64,000 nt of DNA from Ardenticatenaceae bacterium (GTDB taxonomy: Bacteria > Chloroflexota > Anaerolineae > Promineifilales > Promineifilaceae). Location of the stretch: contig JACKBX010000002.1 in the NCBI GenBank assembly GCA_020634375.1, forward strand, positions 124,001 to 188,000. The letters run 5' to 3'. Made by a program: the position numbers and the translations under genes. The notes below the pieces were generated by a model that was not told where the DNA came from, did not search any database, and saw only the letters and a program-made list of their open reading frames with translations. Position 1 is the stretch's first letter; each line of letters starts with the position of its first letter. Positions 8,430-17,201 of this stretch are shown here, one piece after another.

Positions 8430-9504
8430 ACCAGTAACCAGCAACCAACCACCGGCAACCAACCTCTACAACCTCAGTTTTGATGAGATGACCGCCTTTA
8501 TCACCGGTCTGGGCGAACCAAAGTTCCGCGCTAAACAGGTGTGGGAATGGCTGTACCAACAGTATGCAGGCAGTGTGGCTGAGATGACGAATTTGCCAAA
8601 AGCGCTGCGGGAGAAGTTGGAAACGGCCGTTACCCTACACCCCTTCACCCTCGTCACCGAACAACGCTCCAGCGATGGACAGACCAAAAAGGTGCTCTTT
8701 ACCCTGCCCGACGGCAACTACATCGAAACCGTGCTGATGAAATATGAAAAGCGGCGCACGCTCTGCATCAGCACGCAGGCCGGCTGCGCGATGGGCTGCG
8801 TCTTCTGTGCCACCGGGCAGATGGGCTTCTTCCGCAACCTCACCGCCGGGGAGATTGTGGCGCAGGTGCTGTACTTCGCCCGCGAACTGGCCGAAACAGG
8901 CGACCATGTGACCAATATTGTGCTCATGGGCATGGGGGAACCGCTGCATAATTATGAAGAGACATTAACGGCCGTAGACCGCCTCACCGCCCCCGACGCC
9001 TTCAACCTGGGCGCACGCAAAATCACCATCAGCACCGTCGGGCTGGTTCCCGCCATCCGCCGCTACGCCGACGAGCAGCGCCAAACCCCGCTCGCCGTCT
9101 CCCTGCATGCCGCCAGCGACGAGGAACGCGATAAGCTTATCCCCATCAACAAACGCTGGCCTATTGCCGAATTGATGGACGCCATCCACTATTACCTGGA
9201 GAAGACCAAACGGCGCATCACCTTTGAGTGGGCGCTGATTAATGGCGAAAACGACACAGTGGAACAAGCGCAAAAATTAGGCGAACTGCTGCAAGGGCTG
9301 CTCTGCCACGTTAACCTCATCCCCCTCAACCCCACCGCCGGGTATGGCGGCACGCCCTCTTCCCGCGAACGAGTAGATGCGTTTCAGGCAGAGTTGGCGA
9401 ACTATGGCGTCAGCAGCACCGTGCGCGTGCGTCGCGGCATTGATATTCAGGCTGGCTGCGGGCAGCTACGGGATCGGATAGTGAAAGAACAGTCAAAGTC
9501 CTAA
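8419..9504 (+). CDS. rlmN: 23S rRNA (adenine2503-C2)-methyltransferase RlmN
   Basis: A radical-SAM methyltransferase that makes m2A2503 in 23S rRNA (and m2A37 in some tRNAs). The [4Fe-4S] cysteines are C123, C127 and C130 (GCAMGCVFCATG), and the C-terminal resolving cysteine lies in QAGCGQLR near 347. MGMGEPLHNY and the HVNLIPLNP segment are family hallmarks. Length (361) matches the family. The first 17 or so residues (Asn/Gln/Pro/Thr-rich) are encoded by an ACCAGCAACC word array, so the native start may be slightly later, near LYNLSFDEM. It overlaps the HAD gene upstream. Confidence 0.96.
   Translation: MNNKPVTSNQPPATNLYNLSFDEMTAFITGLGEPKFRAKQVWEWLYQQYAGSVAEMTNLPKALREKLETAVTLHPFTLVTEQRSSDGQTKKVLFTLPDGNYIETVLMKYEKRRTLCISTQAGCAMGCVFCATGQMGFFRNLTAGEIVAQVLYFARELAETGDHVTNIVLMGMGEPLHNYEETLTAVDRLTAPDAFNLGARKITISTVGLVPAIRRYADEQRQTPLAVSLHAASDEERDKLIPINKRWPIAELMDAIHYYLEKTKRRITFEWALINGENDTVEQAQKLGELLQGLLCHVNLIPLNPTAGYGGTPSSRERVDAFQAELANYGVSSTVRVRRGIDIQAGCGQLRDRIVKEQSKS
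8426..8466. repeat. ACCAGCAACCA word array at the 5' end of rlmN
   Basis: AACCAGT, AACCAGC, AACCAACC and CGGCAACC words in tandem; reverse complement of the family at 4112-4197. Confidence 0.6.
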
Positions 9505-9549
9505 TATCAGTTTTCAGTAATCATCCGTTAAATTTCAATCATCAGTGCG

Positions 9550-9617
9550 CAAAATTTACTTTGCAAGGCGCAAACAAATATTTGCCCTGGGCAAATTTTA
9601 TTTTGCAAGGGGCAAAT
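9550..9617. repeat. TTTGC / GCAAA inverted-repeat cluster between convergent genes
   Basis: An ATTTGCCC-T-GGGCAAAT palindrome at 9580-9596 is flanked on both sides by TTTGCAAGGCGCAAA-like imperfect copies. It lies between the convergent rlmN and histidine kinase genes, where a bidirectional transcript end would be expected, but no clear U-tract follows. Confidence 0.5.
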
Positions 9618-9642
9618 ACAGTAACAAGGGCTTTATCCCTAT

Positions 9643-12360
9643 CTAATGGCTCCTGTTACCAGACAACACCTGGCTTACTGCCTGAGACAGTCGCTCCAAA
9701 GACATTGGCTTTTGCAGCCAGGCCACTAATCCCTGCTCCAACAACCTGGCTCCTCTATCGCCAAGCGGATACCCGCTCATCATAATCATTTTCACATCAG
9801 GGTTTGTTGCCTTGATATGCTGGAACAGCGCTTCCCCATCCATATCAGGCATCACCATATCTGATAAAACCAGGTCTATTTGCGATTGGCTTGCCTCAAA
9901 TATGGTGATGGCCTCCACTCCTGTTGCGGCCGTAAGCACCTGATAGCCCAGATATTCCAATATGGCCGTTATCGCCTCCAGCACGGCCGTCTCATCTTCA
10001 ACGACTAAAATCGTTTCCCCCGCGCCTTGCCTCAGTTGAACAGGTTCAGGTTCTGCTGCTTCTTGTTCAACTTGGGCAGGCGGCCAATAGATGATGAATG
10101 TTGTCCCTTGCCCTACCTGGCTTTCTACTCTGGTATGCCCCTGATGCTGCCCCACAATGCCCGACACCTGCGATAACCCTAAGCCTGACCCTTTGCCAAC
10201 CTCTTTAGTAGAGAAGAAGGGTTCAAATATTTGCGGCAGTATATCAGGCGCAATACCGCTGCCTGTGTCTGTCACCCTCAGTTGTATCCATTCCCCTTTT
10301 ATGGGCTGTGCACACATGACACAATAAAATTTGCCCATACTTTCAGCCCGTGATAATGCAATCTGCAATTCCCCACCCGCTGGCATGGCATCTCTGGCAT
10401 TGACGGCAAGATTGGTGATGACTTGCTGTAGTTGGCTGGGATCAGCGTTTATTAAGTAATCCCCAGGCTGGACATGGTAGTTAATTTGAATATTCTCTGG
10501 GATGATGGGGTCTAAAAATTGAATCGATTTTTCAACAAGTGAAGACAAGTCAACCTGTTGCAACTGACGAACTGTTTTCTGGCTGAAGTCTAGAATCTGG
10601 CGTACCAGATGTGCCGCCCGCTGGCCTGAATCGTTGATCTTTTGTAGGCGGGATTGCATAGAAGTTGGTGTATCTGGTGACAATTGCAATACTTGCACAA
10701 AGCCTAAAATGCTGGTCAAAATGTTATTGAAGTCGTGAGCGATACCGGCAGATAATTGGCCCACGGCTGCCAACCGTTCCTGGCGCACTAATTGCAGTTC
10801 CATTTGTTTGCGCTCGGTAATGTCCTGGTGCACTCCGATTGCGCGAATTGGTTGACCCTGTTTGTCGCGTTCAAGTACCTTGCCTGTGTCTAAAACCCAC
10901 TTCCACTCACCAGATTTGGCACGAAGGCGATGTTCCGTTTGGTAAATGGGGGTGTGCCCTTCCAAATGGTCGTTGAGAACGGCCGTTACCTCTGGAAGAT
11001 CATCCGGGTGCACAAGCACTTCCCAACTGCTCACATCCGGCGCAATTTCATCCAGCGTGTAGCCCAGCATCTGCGCCCATCGCTCGTTAAACACCACTTC
11101 TCCCGTAGGAATATTCCAATCCCACGTTCCCAGCTCTGCGCTCTTCAAAGTCAATCCCAAGCGCTCCTCACTGATGCGCACCACTTCTTCCGACTTTTTC
11201 AGCTCAGTAATGTCAACCAAATAACCCAGGTAATGCGTGATGCGATCCATATCATCCCGAATGACCGTAGTGTGATCCAGAACCCATACCACCTCGCCAT
11301 CCTGACGAATCACCCGATAGGGTTGGTGTTCAAATTGCTCAACATGATTCTGATTATGCGCTTCAACTTCATCAGCAACCCGCATTATATCTTCCGGGTG
11401 GACAATATCAGCGAACAAAATAGTCTCCTGAACAAATTCCATTGCCGTATAACCAAGCATCTCCTTAACATTGGCTGACACATATTCCACCGGCCAGTTC
11501 TCCCGATTGCGCCATTTGAAAACAACAACCGACCCACTGATATACATATCGCGTTCTTGTTGGAGCAGGTGATGCGCTTGTTGCAAATTTGTAACCGCCT
11601 GATTACGCTCGACAATACGCCGATTGAAGCTGCGTCCACCTATTACCAGTGCAACCATACCCAACAACCACAACGACCCTAATGTAAGAGAGTTAGCAAT
11701 GTTAGTTTGTCGTTCGCTCGCCAGCAGCGACGCCATTGGCAGTGCAACACCCACTCCGCCCCGCACATCCCCCACCTTGTAGCCCTGATGACCATGACAT
11801 TTCAAACATCCCTCCTGTGTAATCATCGGCTGCATCAAACGCAAATAAGGTTCGCCATCAATTTCGGTGAACTCAAGCACTTCACGCTCGCCCTGCTCAA
11901 AAGCAAGTAAAGCCACACGCTCCCAGTCATCAGGAGCGTTTTCCGGACGCAACAGTTGCAAGCTAGTGATGTGCCCCACCACACCATACAATTCGCCAAA
12001 TCGCTCGTTCATCTGGCGCACCATATATGCTGGATTCATCAAAGTCAGTTGTTGACCAGAGGGCGTTTCAATATCTCGTTCGGGGACGTGACTCAAATAA
12101 GGGTTAGGAGGCGTTTGCTCATCAACAGGCACATAAACCCCGCCGTGAGTTGTGGCCCAAAAGCGGAATGCCTGATCCTTATTAAAGTTGGCACGGGCTT
12201 CGGCAACAGCTATTTGTTGGGTAATTTGGCGGTTCTGCCAAAGGTTCCAGGCTAACAACCCGGCAATGATGATTGTCCAGGCAACTGCCAGCATCCATAT
12301 GTAACGCGTTACGGTAGTGAGTATTGGTTCAGCAGTGGGGTTTGTTTGCGAATTCATCAT
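9643..12360 (-). CDS. Hybrid sensor histidine kinase with periplasmic CxxCH (DUF3365/Tll0287-type) sensor
   Basis: A membrane sensor of 905 residues. Order: TM1 (about 22-40); extracytoplasmic sensor with a heme-binding CLKCH (C185, C188, H189); TM2 (about 222-242); coiled linker; two PAS domains (about 272-390 and 395-520); HisKA with H542 in AGIAHDFNN; HATPase with NARDA, DTGSGI and GSGLGL; and a receiver domain (about 783-900) with phospho-acceptor D834 in SDMVMPDMDG. A heme sensor implies redox, NO or O2 sensing; the ligand is unknown. The ATP domain carries an unusual FYCVMC insertion (C680, C683) just before GEW and the G1 box. No partner regulator is adjacent, consistent with the built-in receiver. 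Confidence 0.93.
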   Translation of the reverse strand: MMNSQTNPTAEPILTTVTRYIWMLAVAWTIIIAGLLAWNLWQNRQITQQIAVAEARANFNKDQAFRFWATTHGGVYVPVDEQTPPNPYLSHVPERDIETPSGQQLTLMNPAYMVRQMNERFGELYGVVGHITSLQLLRPENAPDDWERVALLAFEQGEREVLEFTEIDGEPYLRLMQPMITQEGCLKCHGHQGYKVGDVRGGVGVALPMASLLASERQTNIANSLTLGSLWLLGMVALVIGGRSFNRRIVERNQAVTNLQQAHHLLQQERDMYISGSVVVFKWRNRENWPVEYVSANVKEMLGYTAMEFVQETILFADIVHPEDIMRVADEVEAHNQNHVEQFEHQPYRVIRQDGEVVWVLDHTTVIRDDMDRITHYLGYLVDITELKKSEEVVRISEERLGLTLKSAELGTWDWNIPTGEVVFNERWAQMLGYTLDEIAPDVSSWEVLVHPDDLPEVTAVLNDHLEGHTPIYQTEHRLRAKSGEWKWVLDTGKVLERDKQGQPIRAIGVHQDITERKQMELQLVRQERLAAVGQLSAGIAHDFNNILTSILGFVQVLQLSPDTPTSMQSRLQKINDSGQRAAHLVRQILDFSQKTVRQLQQVDLSSLVEKSIQFLDPIIPENIQINYHVQPGDYLINADPSQLQQVITNLAVNARDAMPAGGELQIALSRAESMGKFYCVMCAQPIKGEWIQLRVTDTGSGIAPDILPQIFEPFFSTKEVGKGSGLGLSQVSGIVGQHQGHTRVESQVGQGTTFIIYWPPAQVEQEAAEPEPVQLRQGAGETILVVEDETAVLEAITAILEYLGYQVLTAATGVEAITIFEASQSQIDLVLSDMVMPDMDGEALFQHIKATNPDVKMIMMSGYPLGDRGARLLEQGLVAWLQKPMSLERLSQAVSQVLSGNRSH

Positions 12361-12550
12361 GCACCTTTGAACGATACGATATTGTTCTAACTAAGAAACT
12401 GAATACCAGTGCTTTCTGAATTTCTTTTGGTGAGGGGATGCCCTCATATTCTGCAAAAGCTCTGTTACTGCCAGTCTCCATAAGAAATTATGCGACGATT
12501 TCAGCCCGGTAGTCAACTTTTGGCGCGATGAGAACGGCAAAATTGCCAAC

Positions 12551-12591
12551 AAAAATGGCCTCTACCTCATCTTTACAGTGAGGCAGAGGCC
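12551..12591 (-). terminator. Rho-independent terminator of the NEW3/PKD gene
   Basis: Read on the minus strand, GGCCTCTGCCTCA pairs with TGAGGTAGAGGCC (12 of 13 bases, loop of 9) and is followed by ATTTTTG. It lies about 95 bases after the stop at 12688. Confidence 0.8.
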
Positions 12592-12625
12592 CTATGGAAC
12601 CAGGGTCTATAATATGGTAGGTGGA

Positions 12626-12672
12626 ATGAAACGGCCGTTACCCGCAACTATCACGGGTAACGGCCGTTTCAT
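12626..12672. repeat. Perfect 19-bp inverted repeat carrying two ACGGCCGT octamers
   Basis: The arms 12626-12644 and 12654-12672 are exact reverse complements around a 9-base loop. Each arm contains AAACGGCCGTTACCCG. It lies directly downstream of the stop of the minus-strand NEW3 gene, ahead of the canonical terminator. Confidence 0.85.
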
Positions 12673-12687
12673 CTCATATCACAAACA

Positions 12688-14658
12688 CTACGGAGCTTTG
12701 ATAACAATAGGAAGGAATCGTATAACCCCGCCAATGGTCACTTGCAGTGTATCGCTCCCGACATTGCCTCCACTATCGGTAACAGTTAGCGTTACCATAT
12801 ACTCATCAGGATAAGCATACCGATGAGTGGGTGTCAGGGTACCTGTTGCTATGTTCCCATCGCCAAAATCCCAAACGATAGTATCAATGGTGTTATCACC
12901 CAGGTTGCTGACAATGCCGCTAAACTGAACATCATCTATCACCGTTGCTGTCAAGTCTGGCCCGGCATCTATCGCCAACGGCTGCAAGACGCTGATAACG
13001 GTGAGTGCTGCCGCAGCCGTGTCGCTGGCGCTGCCAGCAACGGCCGTTGCCACTGCCACCACCTCGTACTCACCCGGCTCTAACACCTGCACCGTCACCG
13101 GCAGCAAGGCCGCCCCATTCGCCGGCACGTTTATCCGTCCAGGGACAACCTGGGCATGACCGCCGTCAACTGACACACTCAGGTCATACTCAGCAAGCAA
13201 ATTGCCGGTATTGCTGAGAACCAGATAGTAGGTGACTTCAAACGTGTTCGTCACCGTTTGCGTTGGTGGTTTCCAGGCCAGGGCTACTGCCTCATAAGCC
13301 GTTAGCGTTACCACAGCTTCATCCAACGCATGGATGGCCGGGTTAGCCTGAGAGGTTGCCTGTACTACCAGGGGATAGACATCAGGCAGCAGGAAGTCCA
13401 TACCGTCAGCCGTAAACTGCACGGTTTGTGACGCACCTGGCGCCAGTGACACGTTTGTCGTTGACATCTCTCCAACCAAAGCCAGGACACCGGAAACGGT
13501 CAGATCGAAGCTGTCGGCCTCGCTGCCCAGATTGGTCACAATAATATCCCAGGTAGCTGGGGCCAGGGGATCAACGGTTTGCTCATGGGGCGCAATGGTT
13601 ACTGCTGCACCGTGCACGGTGACTTCAGCAGTAATCACAGCTGAACGCACAACCTCTGCCACAGTCAAGGACTGCACCGTCAGCGTAATTGGGTAGCTGC
13701 CCGGCTGCGCGTTCTCATCGGGGGTGACAAGCAGCAGCAGGTCGGCACTATTGAAGACTTGGGCCGGCAAGGCGATTTCTGTCAACGGTGTACCGTTGCG
13801 GTCTAGCTCAACTGTCCAATCCGCAGGGGCGTCCAGGGTGAGGGCGTAACTGTCGGCTATATCGCCAATATTGCTCAAGGTGAGAGTGTACACGGCCGTC
13901 GCTCCCGGCCCGGCATGTGCTGTTTCCGGCGTGAAAACGGGCAAGACATCAAAACGGCCGTCGCCCGTTGCCACCCCGTCCACGCTGCTTGCCACGGCAC
14001 TGGCAGCATGGGCAGTAATGGTGAAGGGCTGCGGCCCATCATAAGGCGGAACGGCCGTAAGCATCACCATTTCTGCGCTGTTACCGGCCACCAGCACCGT
14101 TTGCGGCAGTGTCACCTCGGCCAATCCTGTTGCCGTCAGATCATAACTGCGGGTAATTGCTTCCAGGTTGCTAATCGTCAGCGTGTAGGTCAGCGGTTGG
14201 CCGATGATGCCAGATTGACTGGTCGGATCGAGGAATAGAGCCAGAGCATCAAACAGTGTCAATTCAGCATCAAGGCTTTCTGTACCACCACTGCCATTGT
14301 CAATGTCCAGCCACAATGGAAATGTATCCGGATCGGCGTCGGCAGGAACGGTCACGGTGATAAAGACTGTCTCTGTCCCGTCTGCACCAATAGGGACATT
14401 AGATGGGTAGTCGAGCCATTCATCAGGAATGCCGCCGAGAGACAGGGTGTAAACGGCCGTACTACTTCCCAGATTGCTGAGGGTGAGGGTGAAAACGGCC
14501 GTGCCGCCTACAGCCGCATCTTGTGCTGCCGGGGCCAATTCACCCAACCCGGCTGCAGTCACATACAGCGGCGGCAAGGTCAGGTAGTTTTGGCCACCAG
14601 GCAAACGATAAGCGATTTGCGTACCCGCTGCGACTTGTCGTACTTCGCCCGGCTGCAT
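12688..14658 (-). CDS. 5'-truncated secreted protein: NEW3-type Ig-like repeats plus PKD domain
   Basis: The remaining 656 residues are extracellular. About five NEW3/DUF11-like beta-sandwich repeats, each with a TLTLSNLG-type strand and a W- or P-rich turn, are followed by a PKD domain near the C-terminus (VWDFGDGNIATGTLTPTHRY). The last residues, FLPIVIKAP, are a hydrophobic tail common in secreted Chloroflexota proteins. There is no signal peptide and no ribosome site at the first ATG; the frame stays open only about 13 codons further, into IS1 sequence, before a stop. The gene has therefore lost its 5' part where the IS1 remnant now abuts and is probably not expressed or exported. Adhesion or matrix binding is typical of such repeats. 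Confidence 0.75.
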   Translation of the reverse strand: MQPGEVRQVAAGTQIAYRLPGGQNYLTLPPLYVTAAGLGELAPAAQDAAVGGTAVFTLTLSNLGSSTAVYTLSLGGIPDEWLDYPSNVPIGADGTETVFITVTVPADADPDTFPLWLDIDNGSGGTESLDAELTLFDALALFLDPTSQSGIIGQPLTYTLTISNLEAITRSYDLTATGLAEVTLPQTVLVAGNSAEMVMLTAVPPYDGPQPFTITAHAASAVASSVDGVATGDGRFDVLPVFTPETAHAGPGATAVYTLTLSNIGDIADSYALTLDAPADWTVELDRNGTPLTEIALPAQVFNSADLLLLVTPDENAQPGSYPITLTVQSLTVAEVVRSAVITAEVTVHGAAVTIAPHEQTVDPLAPATWDIIVTNLGSEADSFDLTVSGVLALVGEMSTTNVSLAPGASQTVQFTADGMDFLLPDVYPLVVQATSQANPAIHALDEAVVTLTAYEAVALAWKPPTQTVTNTFEVTYYLVLSNTGNLLAEYDLSVSVDGGHAQVVPGRINVPANGAALLPVTVQVLEPGEYEVVAVATAVAGSASDTAAAALTVISVLQPLAIDAGPDLTATVIDDVQFSGIVSNLGDNTIDTIVWDFGDGNIATGTLTPTHRYAYPDEYMVTLTVTDSGGNVGSDTLQVTIGGVIRFLPIVIKAP

Positions 14659-14661
14659 ATT

Positions 14662-15033
14662 GTTCAGCAGCGAGTCAGGTGGCTTTGGATTGCTTTATGC
14701 CGTCGAACCCGGCAAGTCGTAGCTTTTGTCATTGGAGACCGCAGCGCTAAGACCTGCCGCAAGTTGTGGAAACGTATCCCATATGAGTACCGTCATGGCC
14801 AAACCTTCAGCGATTTCTGGCACACCTACCAGCAGGTCATTGATTCTGGCAAGCATTGCTCAGTCGGTAAAGAAAGCGGCGAAACAGCACATGTGGAGCG
14901 GTGGAATAACACATTACGTCAGCGAATCAGCCGCTATGTTCGTAAAACCTTGTCGTTTTCCAAAGCGGATAAGTTTCACCATTTGATTACCAAGTGGTAC
15001 ATCTATGAATACAATCTATCACTTACTACCTGA
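14662..15033 (+). pseudogene. IS1-family transposase (InsB-type), N-terminally truncated
   Basis: The reading frame from about RWLWIALCRRTRQ to the stop at 15031-15033 matches the C-terminal two thirds of IS1-family DDE transposases. The second acidic residue (SDFWHTYQQVI) and the third (HVERWNNTLRQR) remain, followed by RKTLSFSK. The first catalytic Asp, normally in a DE(L/M)WSFV segment just upstream, is lost, so the protein cannot be active. The frame stays open to 14521 only because it runs antisense through the NEW3 gene. Confidence 0.85.
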
Positions 15034-15042
15034 CCACTACCC
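14662..15042 (+). mobile_element. IS1-family insertion sequence remnant (right end only)
   Basis: About 380 bp of an IS1-type element that would be roughly double this length when complete. The right end is marked by a CTGACCACTACCC-like terminus right after the transposase stop (ends about 15042). The left terminus and the first half of the transposase are missing; the left junction (about 14660-14676) is with the NEW3 gene. It contains no ACGGCCGT. Confidence 0.75.
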
Positions 15043-15064
15043 AAAAGGTTATATTTCTATCAAG

Positions 15065-15880
15065 CTAATCACTACGCACAACAAGAACAGAACAAGGCGC
15101 ATTATCAATAATTTTGGGGGCTACTTGCCCCATGAGCAGACTGCTGAGAACGTTGTATTCGGCCCGCGCCCCCACGAGGATAAGGTCATACTGTCCATCT
15201 TGCGCTTCCGCCAGCACTTCATCGGAGACAATACCGCGCCGCAGTTTCAGTTCGGCTGACACTTGCGCTTGCAGCAAATACTCTGCACCCCATTTGAGAT
15301 GCTGTGACAAAGGCGTGTCGGTCTGCAAAAGTTCGGGTAGGGTTTCTTCCATTTCGTCCAAACCAGCATACATACCGGGAATAGATTCCACAACATGCAG
15401 CAAGGTTGCTTTGGCATTGGCAGTGCTAGCTAACGCGGCTCCAGCACGAATAACCTGGGCGCTGTTGGCAAAACCGCTGGCACAAATGAGAATCCGCTTG
15501 AATGCAGTAGGCTCGCCACGCGCCACCAACACGGAAACGGTCGCCTGATTAGCAACTTTGTGAGTGACGGAGTGTAAAAATTGGTCCCATAATTTTTTGA
15601 TCGCATGGGCGCCCACCACAATAAGATCGTAGTGACCTTCCTCTGCTTTGCGCAATATTTCTTTGGCCGGAGTACCTAGCGTAACGGCCGTTTCCTCAAC
15701 CGGCGACTGCACAAATTGACGCGCTTCCTGAAGCATAGAAACGGCCGTTTCCTCTTCCGCCGCATGTTCCACCACCTTTAACAAAGCCACAGAACTGCCC
15801 CGCAACCCCGCCACCAGACTGCCCAACGCAATCGTTGCTTGCGCATATGGTATTCCACTAACACAAATGAGAACCGTCAT
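15065..15880 (-). CDS. Tandem UspA-domain universal stress protein
   Basis: A cytoplasmic protein of 271 residues built of two universal stress protein domains (about 1-125 and 135-271). Both have the Rossmann-like start (MTVLICVSG; RILICASG) and the Gly-rich DLIVVGAHA / DLILVGARA strand. The second-domain tail SVLVVRSD is typical. The classic ATP-binding G-2x-G-9x-G(S/T) run is incomplete in both halves, so nucleotide binding is uncertain. It follows the TauE gene on the same strand; the IS1 remnant ends 22 bases past its stop. Confidence 0.88.
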   Translation of the reverse strand: MTVLICVSGIPYAQATIALGSLVAGLRGSSVALLKVVEHAAEEETAVSMLQEARQFVQSPVEETAVTLGTPAKEILRKAEEGHYDLIVVGAHAIKKLWDQFLHSVTHKVANQATVSVLVARGEPTAFKRILICASGFANSAQVIRAGAALASTANAKATLLHVVESIPGMYAGLDEMEETLPELLQTDTPLSQHLKWGAEYLLQAQVSAELKLRRGIVSDEVLAEAQDGQYDLILVGARAEYNVLSSLLMGQVAPKIIDNAPCSVLVVRSD

Positions 15881-15949
15881 CTTTCAACTACCCTCTTCTC
15901 TTGTGCAATTCCAATTCTAAGACTGGAAAATTTCAGCTACATGCAGTAT

Positions 15950-16855
15950 CTAAAACTCCGGCATTCCACCAATCAAACGGATGAGAACCAATATAGCTCC
16001 TATTAGCGGCAAAACTGAGAAAAACAAGCGAATACGCGGGCCTGCAAAATACCGTGTCGCCGTTGCCCCAATTTGCGCACCAACAGCCGCACCCGTTTGC
16101 ATCACCAAAGCCATCAACACATCCACATTCCCCTTAACCGCATGGGTTAACGTGCCATACCCCGCCGAAAAGACAATCTCAAACAAATCTGTCCCTACCG
16201 CCACATGCGTAGGAACACCCAGCACATAAATCAACATAGGCATACGAATAAAGCCACCACCTACACCCAGCGATCCAGCCAAAATGCCAGTCAACATGCC
16301 AACACCTAAAACAACCCATAAGGAAATTTCAGCGATACCGGAACCGGGTAACGAAACCATCGGCCAAATGCGAATCCTATGCACACGCCGAGAAATATTC
16401 GTAAACGCCAGGGCTTCATTGACATCCAACTTCTCCGTCCGAATCATACGAATTGCTTTAATGCTCTCCCAGGCAGTAAAGGCGCTGATGATACTCAAAA
16501 TAACGATATAAGTGATACCAATAACATGTTCAATGTTGCCCGATTCCTTGAGTGCTTCAATAATCTGCGCCCCAATTTCCACGCCAATGATTGTGCCCAC
16601 AATCATTAAAGCGCCAAGCTTAACATCCACATGCCCCAACGTGCGGTGACGTTTAGCTGCGACAATAGACTTGCCGGTCATGTGGGCCAGGTCTGTGCCT
16701 ACTACAAAATTCATGGGGACACCTGACCAAAACATAAGCGGCCCGGCCAAGAAGCCGCCACCAACACCAAAGAATCCCCCCAATAAGCCCACCATAAAAC
16801 CAATGCCTATCAGGAATAGAGGATTAATCGTCACGCCTGTGATTGGAAAATCCAT
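15950..16855 (-). CDS. TauE/SafE-family sulfite/sulfonate (anion) exporter
   Basis: A 301-residue membrane protein of about eight helices with the duplicated TauE signature: GFFGVGGGFLAGP after TM1 and SLGVGGGFIRMP in the second half, each followed by VPxxxAVGTDL-like turns. The family moves sulfite, sulfoacetate or related anions; the substrate here cannot be assigned. The small membrane protein gene ends 4 bases upstream of its start, indicating translational coupling, and the UspA gene follows. Confidence 0.9.
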   Translation of the reverse strand: MDFPITGVTINPLFLIGIGFMVGLLGGFFGVGGGFLAGPLMFWSGVPMNFVVGTDLAHMTGKSIVAAKRHRTLGHVDVKLGALMIVGTIIGVEIGAQIIEALKESGNIEHVIGITYIVILSIISAFTAWESIKAIRMIRTEKLDVNEALAFTNISRRVHRIRIWPMVSLPGSGIAEISLWVVLGVGMLTGILAGSLGVGGGFIRMPMLIYVLGVPTHVAVGTDLFEIVFSAGYGTLTHAVKGNVDVLMALVMQTGAAVGAQIGATATRYFAGPRIRLFFSVLPLIGAILVLIRLIGGMPEF

Positions 16856-16859
16856 ATTG

Positions 16860-17105
16860 CTACTCCATTTTCTCCAGACCTAATCGTGTAATCAAAAAAG
16901 AAGTCACCCATTCAAGAAAGACCCCCTGAACCACGATTAACAACAGCGTAGCAATTGCGTATACGACAGGGTTGAGGTGAAAAAGCTGATTGAGTGGCTG
17001 CCCCAAAATGCGCAGGACTGCCCCAAAATAAATGATTAGAAGTACGGTGTAAACCAAAATCTCAATGAGGAAATTCCGTAGCAGAATTTTATATTTGGTT
17101 TGCAT
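16860..17105 (-). CDS. Small two-helix membrane protein upstream of the TauE exporter
   Basis: It has 81 residues and two hydrophobic helices (about 13-33 and 46-68) with a short polar end (RLGLEKME). The family is not recognised. Its stop lies 4 bases from the TauE start, so a partner or accessory role in anion export is inferred from spacing only. A GGAAC precedes the ATG weakly. Confidence 0.7.
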   Translation of the reverse strand: MQTKYKILLRNFLIEILVYTVLLIIYFGAVLRILGQPLNQLFHLNPVVYAIATLLLIVVQGVFLEWVTSFLITRLGLEKME

Positions 17106-17201
17106 GTAAGTTCCTTTTACTCACTATACAAATGGGTATCTCGTTAAATAAGGGATTATGAGACAATGGATTTCATTTTACCATCGATTTCGGGGTTTTC
17201 C

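Larger units (their letters stand above)
12361..12687. other. Intergenic region between the kinase promoter and the truncated NEW3 gene
   Basis: Some 327 bases without a gene. The left part should hold the promoter of the hybrid kinase. The right part holds a minus-strand terminator (12551-12591) and a 19-bp perfect inverted repeat (12626-12672). No tRNA or small RNA was recognised in 12400-12540. Confidence 0.6.

Noticed and set aside
9901..9925. Further octamer copies such as GCGGCCGT and ACGGCCGC
   Set aside because: One-base variants occur (also at 29631, 34716, 50032), but they were left out of the count to keep the motif exact.
12400..12540. tRNA, riboswitch or small RNA in the gap before the hybrid kinase
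   Set aside because: No cloverleaf, TTCGA arm or known aptamer landmark could be found.
14521..14661. N-terminal part of the plus-strand frame leading into the IS1 transposase
   Set aside because: This stretch is antisense to NEW3 repeats and unlike IS1 transposases; only the part after about 14662 is IS1.
14662..15042. Active insertion sequence
   Set aside because: The left end and the first catalytic Asp are missing, so it cannot transpose by itself.
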